From Variovorax sp. PAMC26660 (lineage in GTDB: Bacteria; Pseudomonadota; Gammaproteobacteria; Burkholderiales; Burkholderiaceae_C): a DNA stretch of 64,000 nt. The position numbers were made by a program, and so were the translations under genes. Positions 1 through 8,517 of the stretch are shown one piece after another. Location of the stretch: NCBI RefSeq assembly GCF_014302995.1, contig NZ_CP060295.1, positions 2,967,501 to 3,031,500 on the forward strand, in the 5' to 3' direction. The notes beneath the pieces were generated by a model that saw only the letters and a program-made list of their open reading frames with translations, searched no databases and was not told the origin of the DNA. The number at the start of each line of letters is the position of its first letter. Within the stretch, counting starts at the first letter, position 1.

Positions 1-645
1 AGCCTGAGCTTCGCGGCCACGCACGTGCTGTCGCTCACCTTCTTTCCGCGCTGGCTGGGACGCATCGAAGCCCGGCTGACCCTGGGCCCGATCCAGACCA
101 TTTCAGACAGCTCCCTGGCCTGCGAAGACCTGATGCTGCAGCGTCGCGTGCAGTTCGTGCTGTGCCACGGCCACGCCGACGCGCCGGGCCGGCTGGACGA
201 TGCGCAGTACCCGATGCAACGCCTGAGCGACGACGTGCTGGTGCCGGTCGCGGCGCCCGATGCGAACAGAGCGCCGCTGCACGCGCTCGGCACCGGTCAG
301 GCACCGTCGGTGCTGGCGTACAGCGAAGCATCGGGGCTGGGGCGGATCATGCGGTCGATCCAGGACAGCGAGTTCGGCAAGGACTTCGCGCCTTCGCTGT
401 CGGTGGTCTTCACCGCGCACCACGCAGCGCTGCTCCGCACGATGGCGCTCGAAGGGCGCGGCCTGGCGTGGCTGCCGATGAGCCTGGTGGCGGAGGACCT
501 GCGCCACGGCACGCTGGTGGATGCCGGCGCGGGCGCGTGGCGAGTGCCGGTGGACATCCGGCTGTACCGACAGGCCGCGCACATGGCGCCGGTGGCCGAG
601 GCGCTGTGGCAGTTGGTCAGTGGCGGCGGCGCGTCACGCGACTGA
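1..645 (+). CDS. LysR-family transcriptional regulator, C-terminal part (5' end outside window)
   Basis: The reading frame is open from the first base and ends with TGA at 643-645, leaving 214 residues. What remains is the periplasmic-binding-fold effector domain of a LysR-type regulator; the N-terminal helix-turn-helix lies upstream of the window. Late features typical of the family are visible, such as an EGRGLAWLP segment at about residues 150-158, where LysR proteins usually have a Gly-rich 'G-x-G-x-x-x-L-P' stretch. It ends 15 bases before the convergent RraA-like gene. The regulated genes cannot be told from this fragment. Family assignment is fairly sure; function is unknown. Confidence 0.8.
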   Translation, partial: SLSFAATHVLSLTFFPRWLGRIEARLTLGPIQTISDSSLACEDLMLQRRVQFVLCHGHADAPGRLDDAQYPMQRLSDDVLVPVAAPDANRAPLHALGTGQAPSVLAYSEASGLGRIMRSIQDSEFGKDFAPSLSVVFTAHHAALLRTMALEGRGLAWLPMSLVAEDLRHGTLVDAGAGAWRVPVDIRLYRQAAHMAPVAEALWQLVSGGGASRD

Positions 646-660
646 GAGAAACAGACAGGC

Positions 661-1332
661 TCAGTTGGCGCAGCGCGCTTCGAGCGCATCGAGAAAAGAC
701 CGGTCCCAGCATCCTTCCTTCATGGCCTGTATCGTGCGCGCCTCCGTCTCCAGGTGCGCGCGGGCCTTCTCGATCAGCCATTCGGCATCGCCGGGCGCGA
801 AGGCCATCAGGCCGTCCTGGTCGCCGACCACGATGTCGCCGGGGTTCACCACCATGCCGCCCACCGACACGGGCACGTTGATCTCGCCGGGGCCGTCCTT
901 GTACGGGCCGCGGTGGTTCACGCCACGCGCATACACCGGGAAGGCGCGCTCGCGGATCTCGGCCACGTCGCGGATCGCGCCGTCGAGCACCACGCCCACG
1001 GTGCCGATGGTCGCGGCATAGAACGACAGGATGCCGCCGATCACCGCGTTCGTCACATCGCCGCCCGCATCGATCACGAGCACGTCGCCGGGTCGGCAGA
1101 ACTCGAAGGCCCGCATCATCGTGAAGTTGTCGCCCCCGCGCGTCTTCACGGTGACCGCCGTGCCGGCCATGGTCTTGTGCCCGGGGCGGTGGTAGGGCTG
1201 CAGGCCCACGCTGCCGATGTTGCGGTGCATGTTGTCGCTGAGCGCGGCGACCGGAATGTCGTGCAGCGCGGCGACGATGGCCGGCGCGACTTGCGGGGCC
1301 GACGGGTTCTTGCGGATGGCTTTGTAGGGCAT
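661..1332 (-). CDS. RraA-like / HMG aldolase family protein
   Basis: A 223-residue member of the RraA-like fold, which includes class II pyruvate aldolases (4-hydroxy-4-methyl-2-oxoglutarate/4-carboxy-4-hydroxy-2-oxoadipate aldolase) and the RNase E inhibitor RraA. The aldolase motif G-X20-R-D is present, with Gly100, Arg121 and Asp122, followed by Glu125, so metal-dependent aldol or oxaloacetate cleavage is plausible. The ATG at 1332 has a GAGGA sequence upstream on the minus strand. It lies 32 bases after the aminotransferase stop and is probably co-transcribed with it. The likely role is cleavage of a 4-hydroxy-2-oxo acid made by the aminotransferase. The family is secure; the substrate is inferred. 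Confidence 0.85.
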   Translation of the reverse strand: MPYKAIRKNPSAPQVAPAIVAALHDIPVAALSDNMHRNIGSVGLQPYHRPGHKTMAGTAVTVKTRGGDNFTMMRAFEFCRPGDVLVIDAGGDVTNAVIGGILSFYAATIGTVGVVLDGAIRDVAEIRERAFPVYARGVNHRGPYKDGPGEINVPVSVGGMVVNPGDIVVGDQDGLMAFAPGDAEWLIEKARAHLETEARTIQAMKEGCWDRSFLDALEARCAN

Positions 1333-1364
1333 GGGAGTTGTCCTCGGGTGTTCGGGTGGGTGCG

Positions 1365-2573
1365 TCAGCGCAGTGCGACCACGGCACGCGCAATGCGCGT
1401 GCAGCCTTCTTCCAGCGTCTCGATCGACGTGGCAATGGAAAGGCGGAAGTAGGGCGACAAGCCGTACGCTGTGCCCGCGACCACGGCCACGCCTTCGCTT
1501 TCGAGCAGGTACATCACCACGTCGCCGTCTTCGTCCAGCCGCTTGCCTTGTGGTGTGGTCTTGCCGATGAGGCCGCCGCAGTCGATGTACAGATAGAAGG
1601 CGCCGGGCGGCGTGGCGCAGCTCAGGCCGGGGATGTCGTTGATGAGCGCCAGCGTGCGGTCGCGCCGTTGCTTGTACACGGCCACGCTCTCGGCCACGAA
1701 GCGCTGGTCGCCATTGAGCGCGGCCGCCGCGGCCGCCTGGCTCACCGAGCAGCAGTTGCCGGTGGACTGCGACAACAGCGTGTCCAGCGCCTTGATCAAA
1801 TCGGCCGGCCCGGCCGCATAGCCGATGCGCCAGCCCGTCATCGCATAGGTCTTGGAGACGCCGTTCACGATCAGCGTGCGCTCGCGCAGTGCGGGCGCCT
1901 CCACGAGCAGGTGCGGCGTCGCCTCGCCGTCGAAACGGATGTGCTCGTAGATCTCGTCGGTCATCACCATCACGTGCGGATGGCGTTCCAGCACCTCGGC
2001 CAGCGCGCGGTACTCGGCACCCGTGTAGCTGGCGCCGGTCGGGTTGCTCGGCGAGTTGATCAGCAACCAGCGCGTGCGCGGCGTGATGGCGGCTTCGAGT
2101 TGCGCGGGCGTCAACTTGAAGCCATGCGCTTCGGGGCATGCCACGGTGACCGGCGTGCCTTCGCAGGCCAGCACCATGTCGGGGTACGACACCCAGTAGG
2201 GCGCGGGAATGATCACTTCGTCGCCCGGCTCCAGCGTGACCGCGAAGGCGTTGTAGATCGCGCTCTTGGCGCCGCTGGTGGCAATGATCTCGTTCATCGC
2301 GTAGTGCAGGCCGTTCTCGCGCTCGAGCTTGGCGGCAATCGCCTGGCGCAGCTCCACCGTGCCGGCCATCAGGGTGTAGCGCGTTGCGCCCTTCTCGATG
2401 GCGGTGGCTGCGGCCTGTCGGATGTGGGGCGGCGTGTCGAAGTCGGGTTCGCCCACCACGAGGTTGACGATCGACTTGCCCTGCCTGCGCAGCTCGTTGG
2501 CGCGGTCGGCGGCAGAGGTGCTGGGCGAGGGCTTGATGCGCCGCACGCGGGCGGCAATGCGGGAGAGCGTCAC
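1365..2573 (-). CDS. Class I/II pyridoxal-phosphate aminotransferase
   Basis: A fold-type I aminotransferase of 402 residues, similar in length and motifs to aspartate aminotransferase subgroup I-gamma. Visible residues are the SNPTG loop (Asn177), Asp206 in TDEIYE that contacts the pyridine nitrogen, the PLP lysine Lys241 in SKTYAMTGWR, and Arg249. The open frame extends to 2666, but the GTG at 2573 is preferred: it has an AGGAAG ribosome site five bases upstream, and the extension overlaps the promoter block and does not look like protein. It heads an operon with the RraA-like aldolase. Its promoter carries a Nac-type site shared with two other units. Amino donor and acceptor are unknown. 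Confidence 0.88.
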   Translation of the reverse strand: MTLSRIAARVRRIKPSPSTSAADRANELRRQGKSIVNLVVGEPDFDTPPHIRQAAATAIEKGATRYTLMAGTVELRQAIAAKLERENGLHYAMNEIIATSGAKSAIYNAFAVTLEPGDEVIIPAPYWVSYPDMVLACEGTPVTVACPEAHGFKLTPAQLEAAITPRTRWLLINSPSNPTGASYTGAEYRALAEVLERHPHVMVMTDEIYEHIRFDGEATPHLLVEAPALRERTLIVNGVSKTYAMTGWRIGYAAGPADLIKALDTLLSQSTGNCCSVSQAAAAAALNGDQRFVAESVAVYKQRRDRTLALINDIPGLSCATPPGAFYLYIDCGGLIGKTTPQGKRLDEDGDVVMYLLESEGVAVVAGTAYGLSPYFRLSIATSIETLEEGCTRIARAVVALR

Positions 2574-2630
2574 TTGTCTTCCTGGGTTGGGGATTGCACG
2601 AACCGAACGGTACGCACATCGCTCCCGCGA

Positions 2631-2671
2631 GGCCAAGACAAGATTGCTCTGGCTGGATAGGCGCAACTTAT
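2631..2671 (-). promoter_or_regulatory. Nac-type operator and promoter of the aminotransferase-aldolase unit
   Basis: An ATA-N9-TAT site, the recognised pattern for Nac, lies at 2657-2671. Reading the minus strand, exactly 20 bases follow and then TTGGCC (2636-2631), a possible -35 element. The same spacing and similar intervening bases (CAGAGCAA, ending GTC) occur at 3684-3724 and 8518-8558. The -10 box is weak (about 2608-2613). The site sits between divergent genes, so the Nac-like LysR could also regulate itself here. Confidence 0.7.
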
Positions 2672-2735
2672 GGTGAGCCCCGATAGCCGCCCCAGGGGAG
2701 CGATGCTAGGCTCGGCTTTTGCTTGGGGACAAGGC

Positions 2736-3674
2736 GTGAACCTGCGACGCCTCAAATATTTCGTGAAGATCGTGGACATCGGCAGCCTGACGCAGGCGGC
2801 CGAGGTTCTTTTCATCGCCCAGCCCGCGCTGAGCCAGCAACTGGCCACGCTCGAGGGCGAGGTGCGCCAGCAATTGCTCGTGCGCACCAAGCGCGGCGTG
2901 ACGCCCACCGAGGCCGGCAAGGTGCTGTACCGCCACGCGCAGATCATCCTGCGCCAATGCGAGCAGGCCCGCGTCGACATGGAAGCGGCCGGCGAAGGGC
3001 TGTCGGGCCAGGTGTCGGTGGGGCTTGCGCCCGGCACTGCCGCCTCCGCGCTTTCGCTGCCGCTGCTGCGCACCGTGCGTGCGCGCCACCCTGGCATCCT
3101 GCTCTACCTGAACGAGAACTACGGCACCACGCTGAGCGAACTCATCATGAACGGCCGCATGGACCTGGCCGTGCTCTACGGCGACAAGGCCATCCACGGC
3201 CTGAGCTTCCTGCCGCTGCTCAAGGAGCCGCTGTTCCTGGTCGGGCCGGCATCGATGCCGGCACCCTCGCAGCCGGTGAAGCTGGCCGACCTGCGCGACA
3301 TCGAGCTCTTCCTGCCGCGCCCCTACAACGTGGTGCGCAAGCTGGTCGACGCGGCCTTCGTGCGCGCGGGCATGGTGCCGCGCGTGGTGGCCGAGATCGA
3401 GTCGGCCTTCACGCTGACCGCGGCCATTGCCGACGGGCTGGGCGCCACCATCCTGCCGGCGTCGATGGCGCGCGAAGTGGTGGCGTCCTGCGGTGCCTGG
3501 CAGTTCCAGATCGTCGATCCGATCATCGAGGCACCGCTGGCGCTGTGCCAGTCCGACCACCTGCCGCTGTCGGAGCCGGCGCAGGCGGTGAAAAGCATCC
3601 TGCTGGAGCTGGTGGTCGACCTGGCCGGCACCTTCGCGGCCACGCCCGAACCGGAGCTGGCCGCGCTGTCGTAA
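2736..3674 (+). CDS. nac: Nac-like LysR-family transcriptional regulator
   Basis: A 312-residue LysR-type regulator that closely resembles the nitrogen assimilation control protein Nac. The N-terminus (LRRLKYFVKIVDIGSLTQAA), the helix-turn-helix around residues 18-40 with IAQPALSQQL, and VRTKRGVTPTEAGK are nearly identical to the enterobacterial Nac sequences I recall. The GTG at 2736 matches the Nac N-terminus; the frame opens at 2670, but those residues are not Nac-like. Enterobacterial Nac needs no coeffector and activates or represses genes under nitrogen limitation. Here it lies between an aminotransferase unit and the biotin/Pxp operon, and sites of the Nac pattern precede both, so it is probably the local regulator. 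Confidence 0.88.
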   Translation: MNLRRLKYFVKIVDIGSLTQAAEVLFIAQPALSQQLATLEGEVRQQLLVRTKRGVTPTEAGKVLYRHAQIILRQCEQARVDMEAAGEGLSGQVSVGLAPGTAASALSLPLLRTVRARHPGILLYLNENYGTTLSELIMNGRMDLAVLYGDKAIHGLSFLPLLKEPLFLVGPASMPAPSQPVKLADLRDIELFLPRPYNVVRKLVDAAFVRAGMVPRVVAEIESAFTLTAAIADGLGATILPASMAREVVASCGAWQFQIVDPIIEAPLALCQSDHLPLSEPAQAVKSILLELVVDLAGTFAATPEPELAALS

Positions 3675-3683
3675 CGCGCTGTC

Positions 3684-3724
3684 ATAAGCCGGCCTTATCC
3701 CGGCACAGTCATTCCGTCTTGGGC
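3684..3724 (+). promoter_or_regulatory. Nac-type operator and promoter of the biotin carboxylase/Pxp operon
   Basis: A perfect ATAAG-N5-CTTAT palindrome with the ATA-N9-TAT pattern spans 3684-3698. Exactly 20 bases later is TTGGGC (3719-3724), a possible -35 box, with a poor -10 near 3742-3747. If transcription starts near 3754, the site is centred near -63, which matches the classic activating position reported for Nac at sigma-70 promoters. The stretch CACAGTCA...GTCTTGG is shared with the unit at 8518. Confidence 0.75.
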
Positions 3725-3821
3725 TTTGTGCCCCTGGCCCGTTACCTTTCATGTCTGCCGTTATGCGTTCGCGGAACGCGTCGGTCACCAAGGATGTTCT
3801 GTCGCCACAGACAGGCCCGGC

Positions 3822-4250
3822 ATGAAGCAGGAACAGATCAAGACGCTCATCGACGCACTCGCCGCTTCGGACCTCGCGGAGCTGGAATACAGCGAAGACG
3901 GCAGCACGCTGCGGCTGGTGAAGCAATCGGCGTTGACGGCCGCGCCCGTGGTGCGCAGCCCGGCGGTCGTGCGAAGGGCGCCTGCTGCGGTGTCCTCGCA
4001 ACCGACGCCGACCGCTGCGGCCGAATGCCTCGCGCCGCTCTACGGCGTGGTGCACCTGCAGCCCGCACCCGGCGAGCCGCCCTTCGTGCAGCCGGGGCAG
4101 GGGGTCGAAGCCGGCCAGCTGCTCTGCGTGATCGAGGCCATGAAGATGTTCAACGAAGTCCGCGCCGAAGCCGCTGCCACCGTGCAGGCCGTGCTGGTGC
4201 ATTCGGGCCAGGAAGTGGATGCAGGGCAGCCCCTGTTCCGCTTCGGCTGA
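3822..4250 (+). CDS. Biotin carboxyl carrier protein (AccB-like)
   Basis: A 142-residue biotin carrier. The C-terminal biotinyl domain (about residues 68-142) has the biotinylation motif EAMKMFNEV with the acceptor lysine Lys108. An Ala/Pro-rich linker (about residues 38-68) joins it to a short N-terminal segment typical of AccB. The ATG at 3822 fits the AccB N-terminus (MKQEQIKTLI); the frame opens earlier, but without homology. It starts an operon with biotin carboxylase, PxpB, PxpC, a carrier-like protein and PxpA. It probably serves this operon's own carboxylation reaction rather than fatty acid synthesis, because carboxyltransferase accA/accD genes are absent and pxpBC follow. Confidence 0.88.
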   Translation: MKQEQIKTLIDALAASDLAELEYSEDGSTLRLVKQSALTAAPVVRSPAVVRRAPAAVSSQPTPTAAAECLAPLYGVVHLQPAPGEPPFVQPGQGVEAGQLLCVIEAMKMFNEVRAEAAATVQAVLVHSGQEVDAGQPLFRFG

Positions 4251-4262
4251 GGGCGCGGCGCA

Positions 4263-5615
4263 ATGTTCGATACCGTCCTCATTGCCAACCGCGGCGAAAT
4301 CGCGCTGCGCATCCTGCGGGCCTGCCGCGGCCTGGGCCTCAAGACCGTGGCCGTGCATTCCGAGGCCGACCGCGAGGCGAGCTACGTCGCGCAGGCCGAC
4401 CAGTCGCTGTGCATCGGGCCGTCGGCGCCGGGGCAGAGCTACCTGAACCAGTCTGCGATCCTGTTCGCTGCCGAAGTCAGCGGCGCGCAGGCCATTCATC
4501 CGGGCTACGGCTTCCTGTCGGAGAACGCGGGCTTTGCCGCGCGCGTCGAACAGGCCGGCCTTGTCTTCATCGGCCCCAGCGCCGCCTGCATCCGCACCAT
4601 GGGCGACAAGGTCTCGGCCAAGCGCGCGATGCGCAAGGCCGGCGTGCCCTGCGTGCCGGGGCCTGACGAAGGGCTGCCGCAAGACCCGGCCGCCATCCAG
4701 GCCATTGCGCGCGAGATCGGCTACCCCGTGATCGTCAAGGCCGCCGGCGGCGGCGGCGGGCGCGGCATGCGCGTGGTGCGCGACGAAGCGGCATTGCTGG
4801 ACGCGATGGCGCTGACGCGCGAGGAAGCGCGCCAGGCCTTCGGCAACCCCGAGGTATACATCGAGAAATTCTTGCTGCATCCGCGCCATGTCGAGATCCA
4901 GGTGCTGGCCGACAGCCACGGCAACGCGGTGTGGCTGGGCAGCCGCGATTGTTCGCTGCAGCGCCGCCACCAGAAGGTGATCGAGGAAGCACCCGCGCCC
5001 GGCATCGACGACGCACTGATGGCCGAAGTGGGCGAGCGTTGCGCGGCCGCCTGTCGGCAGATCGGCTACTGCGGTGTCGGCACCTTCGAGTTCCTCTATG
5101 AGAAGGGCGCCTTCTATTTCATCGAGATGAACACCCGCCTGCAGGTCGAGCATCCGGTGACCGAGATGACCACCGGCATCGACATCGTGCAGCAGCAGTT
5201 GCGCATGGCGCGCGGCGAACGTCTTGCGCTGACGCAGCGCGAGGTGCGCTGCCAGGGACATGCGATCGAGTGCCGCATCAACGCCGAGAACCCGGACACC
5301 TTCGCGCCCGCGCCCGGACGCATCACCGGCTGGCAAGTGCCGGGCGGCTTCGGCGTGCGCGTCGATTCACATGCCAATGCCGGCTATCGCGTGCCGCCTT
5401 ACTACGACTCCATGATCGCCAAGCTGATCGTGCACGGCAGCACCCGCACCGATGCGCTCGACCGCATGCGCCTGGCGCTCGCCGAGATGCGCGTCGAAGG
5501 CATCGCGACCAACGTGCCCCTGCACCGCGAACTGCTGCGTGACGAAGGCTTTGCCGTCGGCGGCGTGGACATCCATCACCTCGAACGCTGGCTGCAGCAA
5601 AGGAGCGCTGCGTGA
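4263..5615 (+). CDS. Biotin carboxylase (AccC-like)
   Basis: A 450-residue ATP-dependent biotin carboxylase, the usual length for AccC. It begins with the pre-ATP-grasp domain ([16 protein letters not shown]), has the glycine-rich ATP loop [12 protein letters not shown] at about residues 159-170, HPRHVEIQ, and the catalytic region [14 protein letters not shown] near residue 289. It uses ATP and bicarbonate to carboxylate the biotin on the carrier protein encoded 12 bases upstream. Its stop overlaps the PxpB start by four bases, so expression is probably coupled. Its neighbours suggest a role in amide or lactam carboxylation, as the biotin carboxylase part plays in urea amidolyase. Confidence 0.92.
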   Translation: MFDTVLIANRGEIALRILRACRGLGLKTVAVHSEADREASYVAQADQSLCIGPSAPGQSYLNQSAILFAAEVSGAQAIHPGYGFLSENAGFAARVEQAGLVFIGPSAACIRTMGDKVSAKRAMRKAGVPCVPGPDEGLPQDPAAIQAIAREIGYPVIVKAAGGGGGRGMRVVRDEAALLDAMALTREEARQAFGNPEVYIEKFLLHPRHVEIQVLADSHGNAVWLGSRDCSLQRRHQKVIEEAPAPGIDDALMAEVGERCAAACRQIGYCGVGTFEFLYEKGAFYFIEMNTRLQVEHPVTEMTTGIDIVQQQLRMARGERLALTQREVRCQGHAIECRINAENPDTFAPAPGRITGWQVPGGFGVRVDSHANAGYRVPPYYDSMIAKLIVHGSTRTDALDRMRLALAEMRVEGIATNVPLHRELLRDEGFAVGGVDIHHLERWLQQRSAA

Positions 5616-6280
5616 TTGCATCCCGACCATCGATCAGCCTCCTGGGCACGACCGCGCTGCTCTTCGAGGCACCCGGCGAGATGAACCTCGTCTCGCAGCA
5701 GCGCATCTGGGCGCTGGCGCGCGAGACCCAGGCCTGGCCCGAGATGCGCGAAGCCGTGCCGGGCATGAACAACCTGATGCTGACCTTCCTGCACCCGCCG
5801 CGCGGCCTCGACGCGCTCGAGGCCCTGCAGGAGCGCCTGCGAGATGCATGGGACGCGGCCGTCGCTGTGCCGCGCGAAGGCCGCGTGGTCGAGCTCCCCG
5901 TGGTCTACGGCGGCGAGGGCGGCCCGCACATGGCCGACGTGGTGGCGCACACCGGCCTGAGCGTCGAACAGATCGTCGAGTTGCACAGCGCACCGCTCTA
6001 CCCGGTGTATGCGCTCGGCAGCCACCCCGGCTATTGCTACCTGGGCGGCATGGACGCGCGCATCGCCACGCCGCGCCGCAAGGTGCCGGTGCTGAGCATT
6101 CCGGGCGGCGCGGTGTCCATCGGCGGCGCGCAGACCGGCGTGTCGGCCTCGGCCGGGCCCAGCGGCTGGAACACCATCGGCAGCACCGCGATGTCCTTCT
6201 TCGATCCGGCGCAGGACCCGCCCGCGATGCTGCAGCCGGGCGACATGATCCGTTTTCGCGTGGAGGGCATCGTCCGATGA
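5612..6280 (+). CDS. pxpB: 5-oxoprolinase subunit B family protein (PxpB/KipI-like)
   Basis: A 222-residue protein of the carboxyltransferase-domain subdomain C/D family (KipI). The family-typical stretch [17 protein letters not shown] lies at about residues 92-108, and [11 protein letters not shown] and [15 protein letters not shown] follow. In urea amidolyase the KipI-like and KipA-like halves together form the carboxyltransferase domain; in 5-oxoprolinase PxpB and PxpC act with PxpA. The start overlaps the biotin carboxylase stop, and its own stop overlaps the next start (ATGA at 6277-6280). Direct linkage to biotin carboxylase suggests true biotin-dependent carboxyl transfer here. Confidence 0.88.
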   Translation: MIASRPSISLLGTTALLFEAPGEMNLVSQQRIWALARETQAWPEMREAVPGMNNLMLTFLHPPRGLDALEALQERLRDAWDAAVAVPREGRVVELPVVYGGEGGPHMADVVAHTGLSVEQIVELHSAPLYPVYALGSHPGYCYLGGMDARIATPRRKVPVLSIPGGAVSIGGAQTGVSASAGPSGWNTIGSTAMSFFDPAQDPPAMLQPGDMIRFRVEGIVR

Positions 6281-7266
6281 TCGAAGTGCTTTCTTCGGCC
6301 GCGCTGGCCACCGTGCAGGACCTGGGGCGCACCGGCAGCCTGCGCTGGGGTGTCGGCACCTCGGGTGCCATGGACAACCTGTCGCTCGCGGCCGGCAACC
6401 TGCTGCTGGGCAACGCGCTCGGCGCGGCCGCCATCGAAGTGCCGGTGTTTCCCTTCAAGGTGCGTTTCGACGAAGACTGCGCCTTCGCGCTGACCGGCGC
6501 CGATTGCGCGGCCCGGCTGGACGACCAGCCGCTGCTGCCCTGGTGGGTGCACCAGGCGCGGGCCGGGCAGGTGCTCACACTGGGCTTGCCGCAAGGCGGC
6601 GCGCAGCGCGGCAGCCGCGCCATGCTGTGCCTGGCCGGCGGTGTCGATGTGCCCGAAGTGCTGGGCTCGCGCAGCACCCAGTTGCGCGGCGCCTTCGGCG
6701 GTCATGAAGGTCGCGCGTTGCGCCGCGGCGACCTGCTGCGCGCCGCTGGCGCGGGCACGGCGTGCAAGACCGGCTTCGGCCTCGTGCCGCCCGCGCTTGT
6801 GTTGCCGTTGCAGCGAGATGGCGTGGCCGCTGTGCGCGTGCTGCCGGCGGCGGAGTACATGGGGTTCGAGCCCGCATCGCGTGCTGCCTTCTGGTCGAGC
6901 GAATGGAAGATCACCGCGCAGAGCGACCGCTACGGCTACCGCCTCGAAGGCGAAGCGCTGCGCCCCATCGCGCCGATGGAACTGCGTTCGCACGGCATCG
7001 TGCCGGGCGTGATCCAGGTGCCGCACAGCGGGCAGCCGATCATCCAGATGCGCGATGCCCAGCCCTCGGGCGGCTATCCCAAGTTCGGCACCGTGATCGA
7101 GGCCGACATGTGGCGGCTCGGCCAGGCACCCATCGGCAGCCGCATGCGCTTCATCGAAACCACGTGGGACGCAGCATTGGCCGCGCTCGACGAAGTGCGC
7201 GCCTGGCTCGACAAGGCAGCGCGCATGGTGGAACTGCACCGCGGCGCGCCCGTGGCAAGGCGCTGA
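6277..7266 (+). CDS. pxpC: 5-oxoprolinase subunit C family protein (PxpC/KipA-like, biotin-dependent carboxyltransferase)
   Basis: A 329-residue protein of the KipA/carboxyltransferase subdomain A/B family. The N-terminus ([17 protein letters not shown]) and the conserved GVGTSGAMD at about residues 25-33 are diagnostic. It pairs with PxpB. The start is fixed by the ATGA overlap with pxpB. Its stop lies one base before the next gene, so the six genes form one tight operon. By analogy with urea amidolyase, PxpB plus PxpC would transfer the carboxyl group from biotin to the substrate nitrogen. Confidence 0.9.
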   Translation: MIEVLSSAALATVQDLGRTGSLRWGVGTSGAMDNLSLAAGNLLLGNALGAAAIEVPVFPFKVRFDEDCAFALTGADCAARLDDQPLLPWWVHQARAGQVLTLGLPQGGAQRGSRAMLCLAGGVDVPEVLGSRSTQLRGAFGGHEGRALRRGDLLRAAGAGTACKTGFGLVPPALVLPLQRDGVAAVRVLPAAEYMGFEPASRAAFWSSEWKITAQSDRYGYRLEGEALRPIAPMELRSHGIVPGVIQVPHSGQPIIQMRDAQPSGGYPKFGTVIEADMWRLGQAPIGSRMRFIETTWDAALAALDEVRAWLDKAARMVELHRGAPVARR

Positions 7267-7267
7267 C

Positions 7268-7663
7268 ATGCAGAGCGTTGCGCTGCAAGCCAGCCAATTC
7301 GCCGCGTGGCTGGCCGATACCGACATCGGCCTGCTCGAACTGCACACGCCGCAAGGCACGCTGCGCCTCGGGCGGCGAGGCAACGACATCGTGGAACTGC
7401 CCGTCGAGGTGACCGAGGCCGAGACGGTGTCGGTACGCGCCCCCTCGATCGGCGTATTCCTGCACAGCCATCCCTTGGCAGGCGCGCCGCTGGTTCGCAT
7501 CGGGGAGAACGTGCTCACCGGGCAAACCGTCGGCCTGCTGCAGATCGGCCCGCTGCTGCTGCCGGTGACCACGGCCGATGCCGGCGAGATCGCCGCGATG
7601 TGCGTGGCCCACGGCCTTCCTGTCGGCTACGGCACGCCGCTGATCGAACAGCATCCCCTCTGA
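7268..7663 (+). CDS. Biotinyl/lipoyl-domain carrier-like protein lacking the biotinylated lysine
   Basis: A 131-residue protein whose C-terminal half (about residues 58-128) aligns by eye with AccB biotinyl domains: APSIGVFLHS at the start, IGENVLTGQTVGLL in the middle and GYGTPLIEQ at the end. Where biotin carriers have EAMKM, this protein has QIGPL, so Pro95 replaces the acceptor lysine. It should not be biotinylated. The N-terminal part (residues 1-45) also resembles the AccB head. It sits between pxpC and pxpA. It may be a structural or regulatory paralogue of the true carrier encoded at 3822-4250. The fold is an inference; loss of the lysine is seen directly. Confidence 0.75.
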   Translation: MQSVALQASQFAAWLADTDIGLLELHTPQGTLRLGRRGNDIVELPVEVTEAETVSVRAPSIGVFLHSHPLAGAPLVRIGENVLTGQTVGLLQIGPLLLPVTTADAGEIAAMCVAHGLPVGYGTPLIEQHPL

Positions 7664-7679
7664 CACGCAAGGACATCCC

Positions 7680-8444
7680 ATGGACATCGATCTCAACGCG
7701 GACCTGGGCGAAGGCTTCGGCCCCTGGCGCATGGGCGAGGACGAGGCGTTGCTGGACATCGTTTCTTCCGCCAACGTGGCCTGCGGTTTCCATGCGGGCG
7801 ATCCGGTCATCATGGACCGCACCGTGCGCATGGCACGCGCCCGTGGCGTCGACGTGGGCGCGCATGTGGGCTTTCCCGACCTTCTCGGGTTCGGCCGCCG
7901 GCCGATGCAGATCGAGCCGAAGGAGCTGGTGGCCTATGTGCTCTATCAGCTGAGCGCGCTGGAAGGCATGGCGCGCACCGCCGGCCATCGCATGACGCAC
8001 ATGAGTTTTCATGGCGCGCTCGGCAACATGGCCGCGGCCGACGCCGCGCTCGCCGAGCCACTGGTGCGCGCCGTGGCGGACTTCGATCCCTCGCTCATCG
8101 TCAGTTCTTCCGCCAGCCGCGCCATCGAGGATGCGGCCGCGCGCTGCGGCCTGCGCGTGCGCACTACCTTCCTGGCCGACCGCGCCTGCGACGACGACGG
8201 CCTGCTCGTGCCGCGCAAGCTGCCCGATTCGGTGATCCACGACCGCGATACGGTGCTGGCGCGCGTGCACCAGTTGCTGCAAGAGGGCACGGTCACGAGC
8301 TACACCGGCAGGAAGATTCCGATGCGCGTGCATTCGATCTTGCTGCACGGCGACACGCCCGGCGCCGTGGACCTGGCCCGCGCCGTGCGTGGCGTGGTCG
8401 AGAAGGTGGGGCGGGTGGTGCCCATTTCCAGGCAGTCGGGCTGA
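7680..8444 (+). CDS. pxpA: 5-oxoprolinase subunit A (PxpA, LamB/YcsF family)
   Basis: A 254-residue LamB/YcsF protein. It begins MDIDLNADLGEGFGPWRMG, the family signature, followed by ANVACGFHAGDP at about residues 31-42 and GAHVGFPD near residue 60. In the PxpABC complex this subunit opens 5-oxo-L-proline to glutamate using ATP. It is the last gene of the operon, 16 bases after the carrier-like gene. The substrate in this cluster may be 5-oxoproline or another lactam or amide, because standard pxpABC operons need no biotin carboxylase. Confidence 0.9.
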   Translation: MDIDLNADLGEGFGPWRMGEDEALLDIVSSANVACGFHAGDPVIMDRTVRMARARGVDVGAHVGFPDLLGFGRRPMQIEPKELVAYVLYQLSALEGMARTAGHRMTHMSFHGALGNMAAADAALAEPLVRAVADFDPSLIVSSSASRAIEDAAARCGLRVRTTFLADRACDDDGLLVPRKLPDSVIHDRDTVLARVHQLLQEGTVTSYTGRKIPMRVHSILLHGDTPGAVDLARAVRGVVEKVGRVVPISRQSG

Positions 8445-8517
8445 CGGGTCCGAGGCTCGCCATACCGGGCATGAACATGGTGCTTACCCTTGGTCATATG
8501 CACCGATCCCGGGCGAC

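Noticed and set aside
2706..5336. Long minus-strand open frame opposite the Nac-like, AccB and AccC genes
   Set aside because: Composition is that of a GC-rich shadow, and the plus-strand genes have clear catalytic motifs.
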